Assembly (NCBI RefSeq): GCF_030068605.1
Contig: NZ_JASJOU010000007.1
Coordinates: 248,001 to 312,000, forward strand
Direction of reading: 5' to 3'
Source of the DNA: Xanthocytophaga agilis
GTDB lineage: Bacteria > Bacteroidota > Bacteroidia > Cytophagales > 172606-1
DNA: 64,000 bases
The position numbers were made by a program, and so were the translations under genes. The notes beneath the pieces are model-generated. The model was not told the origin of the DNA. It saw only the letters and a program-made list of their open reading frames with translations, and did no database searches. This document shows, piece by piece, positions 1 through 9,627 of the stretch (position 1 is the first letter of the stretch; each line of letters starts with the position of its first letter).

Positions 1-60
1 GACCAAACACAACGACAGGGAATGCGATACAGCTTACCAATTCGCTTTAATCAGAAGTAG
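1..60 (+). CDS. C-terminal end of an unidentified protein (partial)
   Basis: Frame 1 is open from the first base to a TAG at 58-60 and reads as 19 residues ending RYSLPIRFNQK. The alternating aromatic/hydrophobic pattern would fit the last strand of an outer-membrane beta-barrel, but the piece is too short to identify. It could be chance. Bases 61-302 hold no gene that I can support. Confidence 0.3.
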   Translation, partial: DQTQRQGMRYSLPIRFNQK

Positions 61-302
61 AGATTATACTTCCACACTTTTATCTCTCTCATAGTATTTA
101 TACAGATAAAATTTTGACTATCAAATAGTTATCAACCATATAGTGCGTATAAAACACCCCAGCGGGAAGCTATTTCAACGGAATGCGGCAGGTAAAAAGT
201 AATGCCACCTATCTCTCCTATTACCCAGACACTGGCACAAATGTTTGGCAGGTTTGCACACAACTTTTCTTTTTAACACAAACCTTTTAATCCTATTTCA
301 CT

Positions 303-845
303 ATGGCTTCTTTTGGAGATTCCGTAAAAAACTTCTTTTCTGGTTCAGATAATGTTGAATCACTTCGCGAATTATTTCTTGAAGAGTTAAGAGACATTTA
401 TTATGCAGAGAACAAATTGGTGAACACACTACCAGCTATGGCAGAAGCTGCAACCACCAATGATCTTAAGACTGCAATTACCAGACACTTAGAGGAAACC
501 CGTGGCCATGTACGCCGTCTGGAACAAGTATTCAGCTCAATCAATGAAACACCTTCCGAAGTTACCTGTGAAGCCATGAAAGGCTTACTCGAAGAAGGCA
601 ACGAACTCATTGATGAAACAATCGAAGGCACACTTACCCGGGATGCAGGTATTATCATAGCTTCTCAAAAAGTGGAACACTATGAAATCGCTGCATACGG
701 CTCATTACGTACACTGGCACGTCTGCTAGGTTATGAAACGGCAGCTTCCTTACTGGCTCAAACATTACAGGAAGAAAAAAATGCAGATACCTTATTAACA
801 GATATCGCAGAATCATTTGTGAATCAACGTGCATTGGCAGAATAA
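303..845 (+). CDS. Ferritin-like DUF892 (YciE/YciF) family protein
   Basis: 180 residues, wholly helical in appearance, matching the YciE/YciF (DUF892) family: an N-terminal LRELFLEELRDIYYAENKL helix with the usual D-Y-A-E metal-type residues, a middle HLEETRGHVRRLEQVF helix and a C-terminal helix with Q-E-E-K. These proteins form dimers of four-helix ferritin-like bundles and are linked to stress responses; a ferroxidase role is often assumed but not proven. No signal peptide, so cytoplasmic. It stands alone, transcribed towards the SDR gene, with a shared hairpin terminator between them. Confidence 0.88.
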   Translation: MASFGDSVKNFFSGSDNVESLRELFLEELRDIYYAENKLVNTLPAMAEAATTNDLKTAITRHLEETRGHVRRLEQVFSSINETPSEVTCEAMKGLLEEGNELIDETIEGTLTRDAGIIIASQKVEHYEIAAYGSLRTLARLLGYETAASLLAQTLQEEKNADTLLTDIAESFVNQRALAE

Positions 846-864
846 TTGTGTAGACTTGTTCACA

Positions 865-899
865 ACAAAAAAGACCTGATCACCTCAGGTCTTTTTTGT
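865..899. terminator. Bidirectional intrinsic terminator
   Basis: A perfect 15-bp stem (arms 865-879 and 885-899) with a 5-base loop and A/T tracts on both sides. It lies between the convergent DUF892 and SDR genes and can end transcription from either. Confidence 0.9.
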
Positions 900-907
900 T
901 ATCAGGA

Positions 908-1624
908 TTACAGACTATACCCTCCATCTACTGTTATCACTTGCCCTGTAATAAAGGTATTGCCTAAGAGAGTATCAATAACGGCTGCAATATCTTCGGG
1001 CTGCCCGACTCTCTCGACTGGAGTTAATTGAGCTAACTGCTGAAATGTTTGCTGTTTGGTTTCTTCTGGCAGAAAATTCCACCAGGGAGTATTAATCACG
1101 CCAGGAGAAACTGCATTTACCCGAATGGGTTTGAGTTCTTTGGCTAACACAGGAACCAAAATTTCCAGTGAGCCATTAATAGCCGCCAGACCACCTGTTC
1201 CTTCTCGTTTGGCTTGTGAACTGGCAGCAGACACAAATGTAATGCTACCATGAGAGGCAATATATGGAATAGCAGCCTGTGCGGTAGCTAATTGCGGAAA
1301 CAGCTTTTCCTCAAAACCTTCTTTTAACTGTTGTAGATCCAGATCCCGAAATACCCCCATACCTTTTCCCCCGCTTACTGTAATCACCAGATCTGTAATA
1401 GGATCTATCTTTCTCATAAAAGCCTGCAATTGTGTTATATCAGAGGAATCTACAACTTCTCCACTTGCCAGCGGGCCTAATTCAGTTAACACGTGCTGTA
1501 GTTTCTCATTATCACGTCCTGTAATTGTAATCCGGATACCTTTTTCAATTAGTTTCTTTGCAGTAGCTAGTCCTATTCCGGAAGTACCACCGGCTATCAT
1601 GACATGTTTGCGTTCTGTTGTCAT
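908..1624 (-). CDS. SDR-family oxidoreductase with altered catalytic motif
   Basis: 238 residues with a Rossmann fold of the short-chain dehydrogenase/reductase family: N-terminal GGTSGIGLA cofactor motif (about residues 12-20), a SAASSQ segment at the catalytic-serine position, VNAVSPGVINTPWW after beta-6, and the C-terminal FITGQVITVDGGYSL. The usual Y-x3-K catalytic pair is not visible: the segment that should carry it reads GGLAAINGSLE, with Leu and Asn aligned to Tyr and Lys. The NNAG motif is also replaced, by VSGGKG. Some SDR subgroups lack Tyr, so this may be a redox-sensing or non-classical member. Substrate unknown; cytoplasmic. Confidence 0.85.
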   Translation of the reverse strand: MTTERKHVMIAGGTSGIGLATAKKLIEKGIRITITGRDNEKLQHVLTELGPLASGEVVDSSDITQLQAFMRKIDPITDLVITVSGGKGMGVFRDLDLQQLKEGFEEKLFPQLATAQAAIPYIASHGSITFVSAASSQAKREGTGGLAAINGSLEILVPVLAKELKPIRVNAVSPGVINTPWWNFLPEETKQQTFQQLAQLTPVERVGQPEDIAAVIDTLLGNTFITGQVITVDGGYSL

Positions 1625-1721
1625 TGTCCTGTTGGTTTAAAGTAGTAAATAAACACTTCAAAAGTAGGGTTTGACACAGAGAAGCATTGTTCACTTTTTG
1701 CTAAGTAGTTTGCATTTCTTG

Positions 1722-2549
1722 CTATTTGGGTTGTACAGCGATACAGATCTTACGGTTATGAGAAGCGTAAGGTAAATTTAAATCCAATTGAGAAAAAGCT
1801 TCAAAGCCTATGGATTCAGGGATAATCTCATATCCGCTCTGAGCAATCCATTGCTTTTTGAAATGAAGTGCATAATTCACCACCTCAGACATGCCTCCTG
1901 TTATCTGAATCTGTGCATGCTTAGCTCCCCCCAACGCCATCATTTTTTCAGTAAACCGAATATTTTCAGAAGGGTATACACGTATACCAGCCAAATAGCG
2001 GCATTGCTTCATCTTTGTAGTAACTGGCGAATCCAGAAATACACCATAAAAGTAAGGGTAACGATCTGTCAGATCTCTTGCTTCAGCCCATTGATATATA
2101 TTCTGGAATGCTTGCATAATATTTTCTTCCGTATCAAGCAATGCAATCTCATATGCAATGACAAAGCGTTCCATTCGTATTATCTCTAACTGATCACTTG
2201 ATAAACTAACAGTTGTGGTATTGTGTGTAAGCTTTTGCAATTCTGCTTCCCGATACTGCTCTGCGTTTATCTGGTATCTTCGTCGAAAGGCTCTGGCAAA
2301 TACTGAAGCAGAACTAAATCCACAATCCATAGCAATTTCATAAATGGACTTATGAGGATAAAATATCAGCTCTTTACAAGCTTTCTCTAGCCGTAACCGA
2401 AGTATGTATTGTTTAGGCGCTTCTCCTGTCTGCTCTTTAAACAGCCTGTGAAAATGAAAAGGAGAATAATTTGCCTGTTCGGCCAGGATATCCAGGGATA
2501 ATTCCTGATCAAAGTTTTTGTGAATATAATGGAGAACAGTGTCTAACAT
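1722..2549 (-). CDS. AraC-family regulator with GyrI-like effector domain
   Basis: 275 residues. The first ~100 form the double helix-turn-helix of AraC/XylS regulators (SLDILAEQANYSPFHFHRLFKEQTGE, then SIYEIAMDCGFSSASVFARAFRRRY). The rest (about 115-275) resembles the GyrI/SOUL-like ligand domain found in Rob and BmrR-type regulators, which binds small hydrophobic compounds. This N-HTH/C-GyrI layout is a known subclass. It is divergent from the amidohydrolase gene, with about 156 bp between the two starts, so control of that gene is possible but is inference only. Confidence 0.9.
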   Translation of the reverse strand: MLDTVLHYIHKNFDQELSLDILAEQANYSPFHFHRLFKEQTGEAPKQYILRLRLEKACKELIFYPHKSIYEIAMDCGFSSASVFARAFRRRYQINAEQYREAELQKLTHNTTTVSLSSDQLEIIRMERFVIAYEIALLDTEENIMQAFQNIYQWAEARDLTDRYPYFYGVFLDSPVTTKMKQCRYLAGIRVYPSENIRFTEKMMALGGAKHAQIQITGGMSEVVNYALHFKKQWIAQSGYEIIPESIGFEAFSQLDLNLPYASHNRKICIAVQPK

Positions 2550-2705
2550 AGAAATCTATTTGTAGTTTATATGACAAGTAATACCCATACATTTTCTGTG
2601 TTGTCCATTATCCGGGCTTTTGGCATTGTTGCAATTACCAATTATGCGTTTAATTTTACTTATTCAAATATACAAACCAACTGCTATCCTATCTCACCTT
2701 ATTCC

Positions 2706-4004
2706 ATGAAGCTAAAGTTTATCTTACTCTTTGCTCTTACTATTATTTTCTGTCAGCTGGTTGCAGCTCAGTCTAGATTAAAAGCCATCAAAGCTGGAAA
2801 AGTCATTGATGTAGTCAGTGGTACAGTATTAAACCAACAGGTTATCCTGATTGATAGTAATACTATTGTCAATATAGGTTCGGGACTGGCCATCCCTGCC
2901 AATGCAGAAGTTATCGATCTAAGTCATGCTACAGTATTACCAGGTTTGATTGACTGCCATACTCACATTACTTCTCAACCCAGTGGTGACTATTATGGTG
3001 ATATTTTCCGCAAAACGCCTATGGACTATGCTGTAACAGCCCATATCTATGCCAAACGCACATTACAGGCAGGATTTACGACTTGTCGCGATGTAGGTGC
3101 TGCAGCCTTTATAGATGTAGCATTGCGTAATGCTATCAATGCAGGAGAAATTGAAGGTCCCCGGTTGCAGGTTGCCACTTTATTTATTGGCTCTACAGGA
3201 AGTCATGGTGACTTAAATGGGTTCTCTCCTTTCCTGAGTTTTCAGTTACCCAAAGAAATGATGGGAGTAGCCGATGGTGTTGATGCGCTTCGCAAACAAG
3301 TACGGTATAATATTAAATATGGAGCAGATGTGATCAAGTTTGGGGCCGGAGCTGGCGTGTTATCTGAGGAAGAAAGTGTGGGTGCACCTCAGTTTTCACT
3401 GGAGGAAATGAAAGCTATCGTAGAAGAAGCAAAAATGTGGGGACGGAAAACCTGTGCTCATGCTCATGGCACAGATGCTATCAAACAGGCTATCCGGGCA
3501 GGAGTAGCCTCTGTAGAACATGGCAGCTTTCTGGATGCTGAGGCAATACAGCTTATGAAACAGCAAGGTACTTATCTGGTTGCCGACATTTACAACGATG
3601 ATTACATTATGAGTGAATACAAACGCCTGGGCTATCCGCAAAAGATTCTGGACAAAGAACAACTGGTAGGACGTACGCAACGCGAAAGTTTTGCCAAAGC
3701 AGTAAAAGGAGGTGTTAAAATAGCCTATGGAACAGATGCAGGTGTATACCCTCATGGATGGAATGGAAAACAGTTTTACTACATGGTAAAGTATGGTCTT
3801 ACTCCTATTCAGGCTATTCAGGCAGCGACTATCAATGCAGCAGATCTATTAGGATGGAAAGAACGTATAGGCTCAATTACCAAAGGCAAATGGGCTGATA
3901 TTATTGCGATAGAAGGAAATCCACTGGATGATATTACTCTATTGGAGAAAGTTAAATTTGTAATGAAAGATGGTAAAGTTTACAAGAACGAACTAAAAAA
4001 ATAA
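2706..4004 (+). CDS. Exported amidohydrolase-family protein
   Basis: 432 residues from ATG 2706. This start is chosen over an upstream in-frame ATG at 2571 because it begins a clean signal peptide (MKLKFILLFALTIIFCQLVAAQS). Metal-binding motifs of the amidohydrolase superfamily follow in order: DCHTHI near residue 85, a Lys in VIKFGAG, His in CAHAHG and EHGSF, and Asp in GTDAGVYPHG. This set matches the imidazolonepropionase/Xaa-Pro dipeptidase-like group, which includes exported carboxypeptidases acting on N-blocked amino acids. The exact substrate cannot be read from sequence. Periplasmic; followed by a strong hairpin terminator. Confidence 0.88.
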   Translation: MKLKFILLFALTIIFCQLVAAQSRLKAIKAGKVIDVVSGTVLNQQVILIDSNTIVNIGSGLAIPANAEVIDLSHATVLPGLIDCHTHITSQPSGDYYGDIFRKTPMDYAVTAHIYAKRTLQAGFTTCRDVGAAAFIDVALRNAINAGEIEGPRLQVATLFIGSTGSHGDLNGFSPFLSFQLPKEMMGVADGVDALRKQVRYNIKYGADVIKFGAGAGVLSEEESVGAPQFSLEEMKAIVEEAKMWGRKTCAHAHGTDAIKQAIRAGVASVEHGSFLDAEAIQLMKQQGTYLVADIYNDDYIMSEYKRLGYPQKILDKEQLVGRTQRESFAKAVKGGVKIAYGTDAGVYPHGWNGKQFYYMVKYGLTPIQAIQAATINAADLLGWKERIGSITKGKWADIIAIEGNPLDDITLLEKVKFVMKDGKVYKNELKK

Positions 4005-4023
4005 CCACACTTCCTAAATACAG

Positions 4024-4082
4024 CAAAGGCAAAGAAGACTGACATTCATCGAGTATTCAGTATTTCTTTGCCTTTGTTTTTT
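4024..4082 (+). terminator. Intrinsic terminator after the amidohydrolase gene
   Basis: A 13-bp perfect outer stem (4024-4036 with 4064-4076) encloses a smaller inner stem (4038-4042 with 4057-4061), and a T-run follows from 4077. It ends the amidohydrolase transcript. Confidence 0.8.
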
Positions 4083-4105
4083 ATTTAATTCTAACCAGAC
4101 ATTGT

Positions 4106-4450
4106 ATGGAATGGCATCTGATAGCAATGGCAATACTTTATATTATAGCGGGAATCCTTCACTTTGTAAAACCCCGTATGTATGAATCGATCATGCCCCC
4201 CTACATTCCGGATCATCGTGCTATGGTGCTGCTCAGTGGATTTGCAGAATCTGCCTTAGGTATTGGTTTATTATTTTCACCAACCAGGGTTTGGTCTGCG
4301 TGGGGCATTGTACTTTTGCTGATTGCTATATTTCCTGCCAATATCTATATGGCTACCAGCCAAAAATTCCATCGCATTCCGTCCTGGCTACTACGGGCTC
4401 GCCTCCCACTACAGGCTGTCTTGATCGCATGGGCTTTACGGTATACCTAA
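4106..4450 (+). CDS. Small DoxX-like membrane protein
   Basis: 114 residues with about four hydrophobic helices. The first helix ends in AGILHFVKPRMYESIMPPYIP, followed by LLSGFAESALGIGLLF, a pattern typical of DoxX/MauE-like inner-membrane proteins in Bacteroidota. No catalytic residues are visible and the function of this subgroup is unknown. It follows a terminator, so it probably has its own promoter, and it runs towards the serine hydrolase gene with only 20 bp between stops. Confidence 0.78.
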   Translation: MEWHLIAMAILYIIAGILHFVKPRMYESIMPPYIPDHRAMVLLSGFAESALGIGLLFSPTRVWSAWGIVLLLIAIFPANIYMATSQKFHRIPSWLLRARLPLQAVLIAWALRYT

Positions 4451-4470
4451 CCATGTAAACCTGATAGGGA

Positions 4471-5973
4471 TTATAATTTTTTCTCAGGAACCTCTTTCTG
4501 ATATCCTTTCCCATCTATCACAACTTTTTCTATAGTTCCGTCTGCACTGAGTATAAAATTGATAGTATCTTTTCCATACCATTTTTTCTCATACCACCCC
4601 CTAAACGTATTATAATGCCAATGTTCTACCGTAATCTTAACGAACTTATTGATTGTGACAGATAATTGATTATTTGCAAGAGTAATCACTACATCTCCAT
4701 ACAAAGGATCTGAATACTTGCCAGTATAGGCTTCCAGAGGAAACGAAGGTTGTGTATTTAGTTTTCGGCTGCTTTCGAATTCTTTCTCTGCTGTTTTTGC
4801 TGCTTCAGCCAGATTCTGATATAGCGTCAAAAACTCAGCACTCCAATCCCGATTCCCTCCCAGGGCAAACAAGTCAAATGCCTTAAACATCAATGCATGA
4901 CGTATCTCTGCATGATCATAGTTACCCAGAATATAGATACCTAACTTAGCCTCGGGCAATTGGCCATGAATAGCAATAGTACCTGGTAAGCTACCTGTAT
5001 GAAAATTAACTTTCTTACCTTTATAGTCCTGTTGAAACCATCCTAATCCATACGTTGTCCAATTAGGTTGGGTTAGTCGCATGGTAGGATAAAACTGGGA
5101 GGGTGGCACCATTACCTGAGGTTTAAATAATTCCGTCCACGTTTGCGGATTTACCAACCTTCCACCTGTATACTTGCTACTATCGAGCATACAGGCAACC
5201 CATTTTGCCATATCATCCACACAAGACCAGACACTGCCAGCCGGTCCAATAGCATCTGCTTTTAAATCTTCAATGGCAACGATAGTATTCTCTACTTTGA
5301 AATGGGGACGTGATCGATTGGCATCCGTTACTTCTTTAAAGTAGGGTTTGGTACGGGTCATTCCCAGAGGCTGAAAAATACGTTGTTTCATAAATTCTCC
5401 CCAACTCATACCACTTACTTTCTCAATTACCTTCCCAGCTACCAGATAAAAAATATTCTGGTAAATAAAGCTTGCCCGAAACGAATAAGAAGGTTTGACC
5501 ATTGCCATCTTTTGAAGAACCTCCTCTGAAGACCAATCCGTATCACCCCATAGAAAATCTGTATTACCTACACCTGAATTATGGGTAAATAGATCCCGGA
5601 CAGTCAGCTGTTTTGTCACATACGGATCATACAGATGAAAATCTGGCAGGTATTTAATTACAGGATCATTCCAGCTTACCTTACCTGCATCTACCAGCAT
5701 TCCCATGCCTGTTGCTGTCAGTGCCTTAGTGGTAGAAGCACAGGCAAATAGTGTATGTACATCTACAAGTTGATCCTTTCCAACTTCACGTGTTCCATAG
5801 CCTTTCTTTAAAATTACCTTTCCATCTTTTACAACAGCAATAGCAAGACCAGGAATCTGCCACTCTTTGACTGCTTTTTGAATGTAGGCGTCAAATTCAT
5901 TGAGTTGTTTTGCTGTTTGCGCAAACAGCAAGGGAGAAAACAAATAAAACAGAAGGGGTAAGAGTCTCTTCAT
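4471..5973 (-). CDS. Exported class C beta-lactamase-like serine hydrolase with DUF3471 tail
   Basis: 500 residues with a signal peptide (MKRLLPLLFYLFSPLLFAQT). The beta-lactamase/penicillin-binding fold shows the three active-site motifs: S80-T-T-K83, Y171-Q-N173 and H-T-G-S near residue 345. The last ~100 residues match the DUF3471 domain often appended to this family. Members are D-aminopeptidases, esterases or peptidoglycan-related hydrolases rather than true antibiotic-degrading enzymes, and substrate cannot be assigned. Periplasmic. Transcribed alone; 3' end abuts the DoxX-like gene. Confidence 0.9.
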   Translation of the reverse strand: MKRLLPLLFYLFSPLLFAQTAKQLNEFDAYIQKAVKEWQIPGLAIAVVKDGKVILKKGYGTREVGKDQLVDVHTLFACASTTKALTATGMGMLVDAGKVSWNDPVIKYLPDFHLYDPYVTKQLTVRDLFTHNSGVGNTDFLWGDTDWSSEEVLQKMAMVKPSYSFRASFIYQNIFYLVAGKVIEKVSGMSWGEFMKQRIFQPLGMTRTKPYFKEVTDANRSRPHFKVENTIVAIEDLKADAIGPAGSVWSCVDDMAKWVACMLDSSKYTGGRLVNPQTWTELFKPQVMVPPSQFYPTMRLTQPNWTTYGLGWFQQDYKGKKVNFHTGSLPGTIAIHGQLPEAKLGIYILGNYDHAEIRHALMFKAFDLFALGGNRDWSAEFLTLYQNLAEAAKTAEKEFESSRKLNTQPSFPLEAYTGKYSDPLYGDVVITLANNQLSVTINKFVKITVEHWHYNTFRGWYEKKWYGKDTINFILSADGTIEKVVIDGKGYQKEVPEKKL

Positions 5974-6123
5974 AATGGTTTGTATAGTTAAGTTTTACAT
6001 TACTTTTAGTATTGCCGTAATAGCATAACCCAATATACAACAATAGCAGCACTACAAAAATGTTACTACCCAAACATATAATACATTTAGATACGTCATT
6101 ATTTTCCAAACTCTTTCAAAGCA

Positions 6124-6159
6124 AAAATCCCATCTGCTTGTTGAGGCAGATGGGATTTT
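6124..6159 (-). terminator. Intrinsic terminator of the propeller/PP2C gene
   Basis: A perfect 14-bp stem (6124-6137 with 6146-6159) and 8-base loop lie 21 bases past the stop codon at 6181. Flanking A/T tracts suit termination on either strand. Confidence 0.88.
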
Positions 6160-6180
6160 ATATTAGCAATTTGAATCTCA

Positions 6181-9100
6181 TTATTGGGTGACACTATCCA
6201 TCAGGGTAGCCTTGATTGCAAAATCTGGGGATACTGGCAACTGAAAACCTATCACCAACATATCATCCATTTGCGATTCATGGCCTTTCCAGTCATGTAT
6301 AGTCTGTGTCAGTATCTGTTTTTGTTCTGTGGCTGGTTTAGCATGAATATCTACCAGTAATTGACGGAAACGTTTTGCCATAAACTTCCGGTTGTCAGGT
6401 CCACCAAACTGGTCTTCATATCCATCTGTGAACAGATAACAATGCGTATTAGCACTTACTGTAAAGGTATGATTGGTAAACAATCGTTCAGCTTCTTTCT
6501 GAACTCCACCAATTCCAAATTTATTGGCTTTTGTTTCAATCAGTTCACCATTTTCAACAATATATAATGAATTATTAGCTCCTGCATACTGTAACAACAA
6601 TGTGCGTTTATTGAAAGTACAAAGTGCGATATCCATACCATCCTGTCTTTCGCTATTATCCTCCTCCTGTTTCAGCGCTTTACGCACGCCTTTGTGTAAC
6701 AGATTCAGAATTTTCGCTGGCTCGGTAATACCTTTCTCATTGACAATCTGGTTTAACAACGTATTACCGATCATGGACATAAATGCACCTGGTACGCCAT
6801 GTCCGGTACAGTCAACTGCCGCAATAATAACAACCTCTTCTTTCTCTGAGAACCAATAGAAGTCACCACTCACAGTATCTCGTGGCTGGAAGAATACAAA
6901 TGATTCTGGTAATGCCTTCTCAATCTGGGACTCTAATGGTAAGATAGCATGTTGGATCTTCTGAGCATAATTGATACTTCCAGTAATGTGTTTGTTCTTT
7001 TTGGAAATATCTGTGTATGCCAGCTCCAGTTCATGCTTTTGCAATTCAATATCGTTTTTCTGAAGTTCAATCTGCTCTTTTTGCAAGCGTATTTCCAACG
7101 TACGTTCTTCTACACGTTGCTCCAGAATGCGATTGGCTTGTTCCAGACGATACGTACGAAAACGTACGAAAAATACAACACCAGCAGCAATGGCAATCAA
7201 CACAAAACCTTGGAACCACCATGTTTTCCAGAAAGGTGGACGCACTACAAAATCAAATTCGCTCACTTCACTTATTGTTCCTTGTGCATCACGGGCTCTT
7301 ACCTGTAAAGTAAATGAACCATCAGGTAAAATAGGAAAACGAAATACAGGTGCTGTTTGCCATTCAGACCATTCATTGCCAATACCTGATACACGATACT
7401 GATATTGAATGGCTGCTTCCTGACCAAACTGACGAGGAGACACTACAAACTGAAGTGCATTCTGATCATATGGTACACTAACATCATCAATAGGCAGATT
7501 CTTACCCTTTTTGTCAGCTACTCTTTCAAGATATACATGAAGTGCAGGAAGTGTACTAAAGTTAGGGTCGCCATTGATCTGGTAAATCTGATTGGCAGCA
7601 TCTACCACCCAGATATTTTGTTTGCCGTCAATGTATACATCCCGCAAATCTGAAAACAGATTCAACAAAGATGTACGTTGCTGATCTATTTTTTGTGTGC
7701 TGCTAATTTCCTGCCATCTTCCTTCCAAACGCATCCAGGTAAGATCCTTCTGTCCATAGACAGGGGCACGCAGATCTATTCCTTTCTTAGTCCAATCTCC
7801 ATCAATTTCCAGCTTATTTTCAGAACTGTTAAAGCGATATAATTTATTGTCTATAATAAAGGAAGGCTTACCTTCTGCCAGGAATACAGGAATAAGGTCA
7901 GAATAAGGAAGTCCGGTAGTATAAGGATGTGCCTTATGAATTTTGCCTTGTGTATTCAGTTCCAGCTTCCATACCTGATTCAGGCTACCCAGCCATACTG
8001 TATTTCCTTCCTGACACATAGAATGAACAGGTGTTGATACCTGGCGGGTATAATTTTCGGGTTCCCACTTGTCTCCACGCAAATTCAGAGCATATAACCC
8101 GTTTTGAGCTCCAACCAGAATTCGTTTGGTAGTAGAAGCATATAAGGACTGTACATATACACCTGTCAACAAGGGGGTTGAAGAGGTTCCACTAATCTGA
8201 TATACACCATTACTTCCTGCTGCCAGTATCCGGCCCTCAAACAAAGAAAGCTGACGACACTTTCCAGCAAACCCTTCTACTTTCTTGAACAGATAAGGGA
8301 TAGACTGTAATGCGTAGATTTCTTGCTGACGATTGACATTCGTTGGTTTGTCTTCCAGTTCAATAACTTCTTTTTTCTGGTCTACCTTTACATCATCTTT
8401 TCCTCCAAATAGCTTTCCAAGCAAACCTTTTCGATTTTCTTTAATGGTAATGGTTTTTGTGATGCGTTCAATCTGGCGTTTTTGCTTTATAAATCCGGAA
8501 ACTTCCTGAAAAGAGTCGGATTTATCCAGATAGAAAATACCTTCTGTTGTCGCTACATACAGCATATTCTTATGTGAAAGAACCTGCGTAACATTGCCAA
8601 TCAATCCCGGATAAGTAGAGAAATTGGATACCAAAAAATGAAAATCAGCACGGCTTACTCCCATGGAATGACTGATCCACAAGTTTCCTTGTCCATCTTT
8701 ACTTACCGCCTGAATTTCATCTTCAGGTAAGCCGGTCTGGAAGTTTACAACGTGACGTATCTTTCCTGTTTGCTTTTCAATAATAACACAACCACCCGAA
8801 ACAGTAGCAAGGGCATACATAGAAGCTGATAAGTCTGTGCCACTTGATAACTGATTCGCATCCAGATAACTTTGTGCCTCAATAGATAAAGGAGATAACT
8901 GCTGACCGTTAAAGATCCACAGACGATTGTTGGATGTTCCCAGAATCTGCTTCTGTTCCGATAAAGGAATAGTCGCTACAATACGGGATTGTCCCAAAAC
9001 CTCTGTTCCTGCAACGGTAGTCAATTGCTTCCCATTAATACGTTGCAAACCTTTTCCTGCTACATTTACAAAAACCTGATTCTTCTGAACAAACAAATCC

Positions 9101-9627
9101 TGAAAGGTTGCAGAACCGGATGCTTTCCATACATTACTTAACTGGTCTTCTTTTACATCCCACTCATATACAGCTGACTTATTTAACAGATATACATGAT
9201 TTCCATTACTTTTTATCTGTGTAATAGCTCCTGTAATCTTTTGTTCCTTCCCATAGCCAACAAACTGATTCTCTCCATTGGCGTTTGTCTGAACATAGCC
9301 AAATCCTTCCTGACACCCTACATATACACGCTCTGAATAATCAGGGTGTGTAGTCAATGATAAAGGTGTGGTAGCAGTCCGAACCAGTATCCATTCTGAT
9401 CCATTATAAAATAACACCCCTTTGGTATTGGTTACATAAATATGCTGATCACCTCCAGACAGAATAGAAGTAAATGTGCGGGGTAAGTCATACCCTGGAA
9501 GATTAGCAGGTATAATCGTATAATTGGTGATATAGGGATTACCTTGTTGGGCGTTGGCAACGAAGCTTCCTCCCAATAAGACAAATAGTAACAGAGATAC
9601 TCTTAAAATATATGTAATTCGTGACAT
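6181..9627 (-). CDS. Two-component-type propeller sensor fused to a SpoIIE/PP2C phosphatase
   Basis: 1148 residues. Order: signal peptide (1-27); about 700 residues of repeated beta-propeller blades (for example DGQGNLWISHSMGVSR and DGKQNIWVVDAANQIY, the Reg_prop pattern); a Y_Y_Y domain (AIQYQYRVSGIGNEWSEWQ ... PDGSFTLQVRARD); one membrane helix (WWFQGFVLIAIAAGVVFFVRF); a long coiled coil; and a C-terminal PP2C/SpoIIE phosphatase with GDFYWF, AAVDCTGHGVPGAFMS and LFTDGYEDQFGG. The periplasmic propeller probably senses a ligand and the cytoplasmic phosphatase probably acts on a Ser/Thr-phosphorylated partner such as an anti-anti-sigma factor. No partner is encoded nearby. Confidence 0.92.
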   Translation of the reverse strand: MSRITYILRVSLLLFVLLGGSFVANAQQGNPYITNYTIIPANLPGYDLPRTFTSILSGGDQHIYVTNTKGVLFYNGSEWILVRTATTPLSLTTHPDYSERVYVGCQEGFGYVQTNANGENQFVGYGKEQKITGAITQIKSNGNHVYLLNKSAVYEWDVKEDQLSNVWKASGSATFQDLFVQKNQVFVNVAGKGLQRINGKQLTTVAGTEVLGQSRIVATIPLSEQKQILGTSNNRLWIFNGQQLSPLSIEAQSYLDANQLSSGTDLSASMYALATVSGGCVIIEKQTGKIRHVVNFQTGLPEDEIQAVSKDGQGNLWISHSMGVSRADFHFLVSNFSTYPGLIGNVTQVLSHKNMLYVATTEGIFYLDKSDSFQEVSGFIKQKRQIERITKTITIKENRKGLLGKLFGGKDDVKVDQKKEVIELEDKPTNVNRQQEIYALQSIPYLFKKVEGFAGKCRQLSLFEGRILAAGSNGVYQISGTSSTPLLTGVYVQSLYASTTKRILVGAQNGLYALNLRGDKWEPENYTRQVSTPVHSMCQEGNTVWLGSLNQVWKLELNTQGKIHKAHPYTTGLPYSDLIPVFLAEGKPSFIIDNKLYRFNSSENKLEIDGDWTKKGIDLRAPVYGQKDLTWMRLEGRWQEISSTQKIDQQRTSLLNLFSDLRDVYIDGKQNIWVVDAANQIYQINGDPNFSTLPALHVYLERVADKKGKNLPIDDVSVPYDQNALQFVVSPRQFGQEAAIQYQYRVSGIGNEWSEWQTAPVFRFPILPDGSFTLQVRARDAQGTISEVSEFDFVVRPPFWKTWWFQGFVLIAIAAGVVFFVRFRTYRLEQANRILEQRVEERTLEIRLQKEQIELQKNDIELQKHELELAYTDISKKNKHITGSINYAQKIQHAILPLESQIEKALPESFVFFQPRDTVSGDFYWFSEKEEVVIIAAVDCTGHGVPGAFMSMIGNTLLNQIVNEKGITEPAKILNLLHKGVRKALKQEEDNSERQDGMDIALCTFNKRTLLLQYAGANNSLYIVENGELIETKANKFGIGGVQKEAERLFTNHTFTVSANTHCYLFTDGYEDQFGGPDNRKFMAKRFRQLLVDIHAKPATEQKQILTQTIHDWKGHESQMDDMLVIGFQLPVSPDFAIKATLMDSVTQ

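Noticed and set aside
2571-2705. Upstream ATG extending the amidohydrolase by 45 residues
   Set aside because: The extension would hide the clear signal peptide that begins at 2706.
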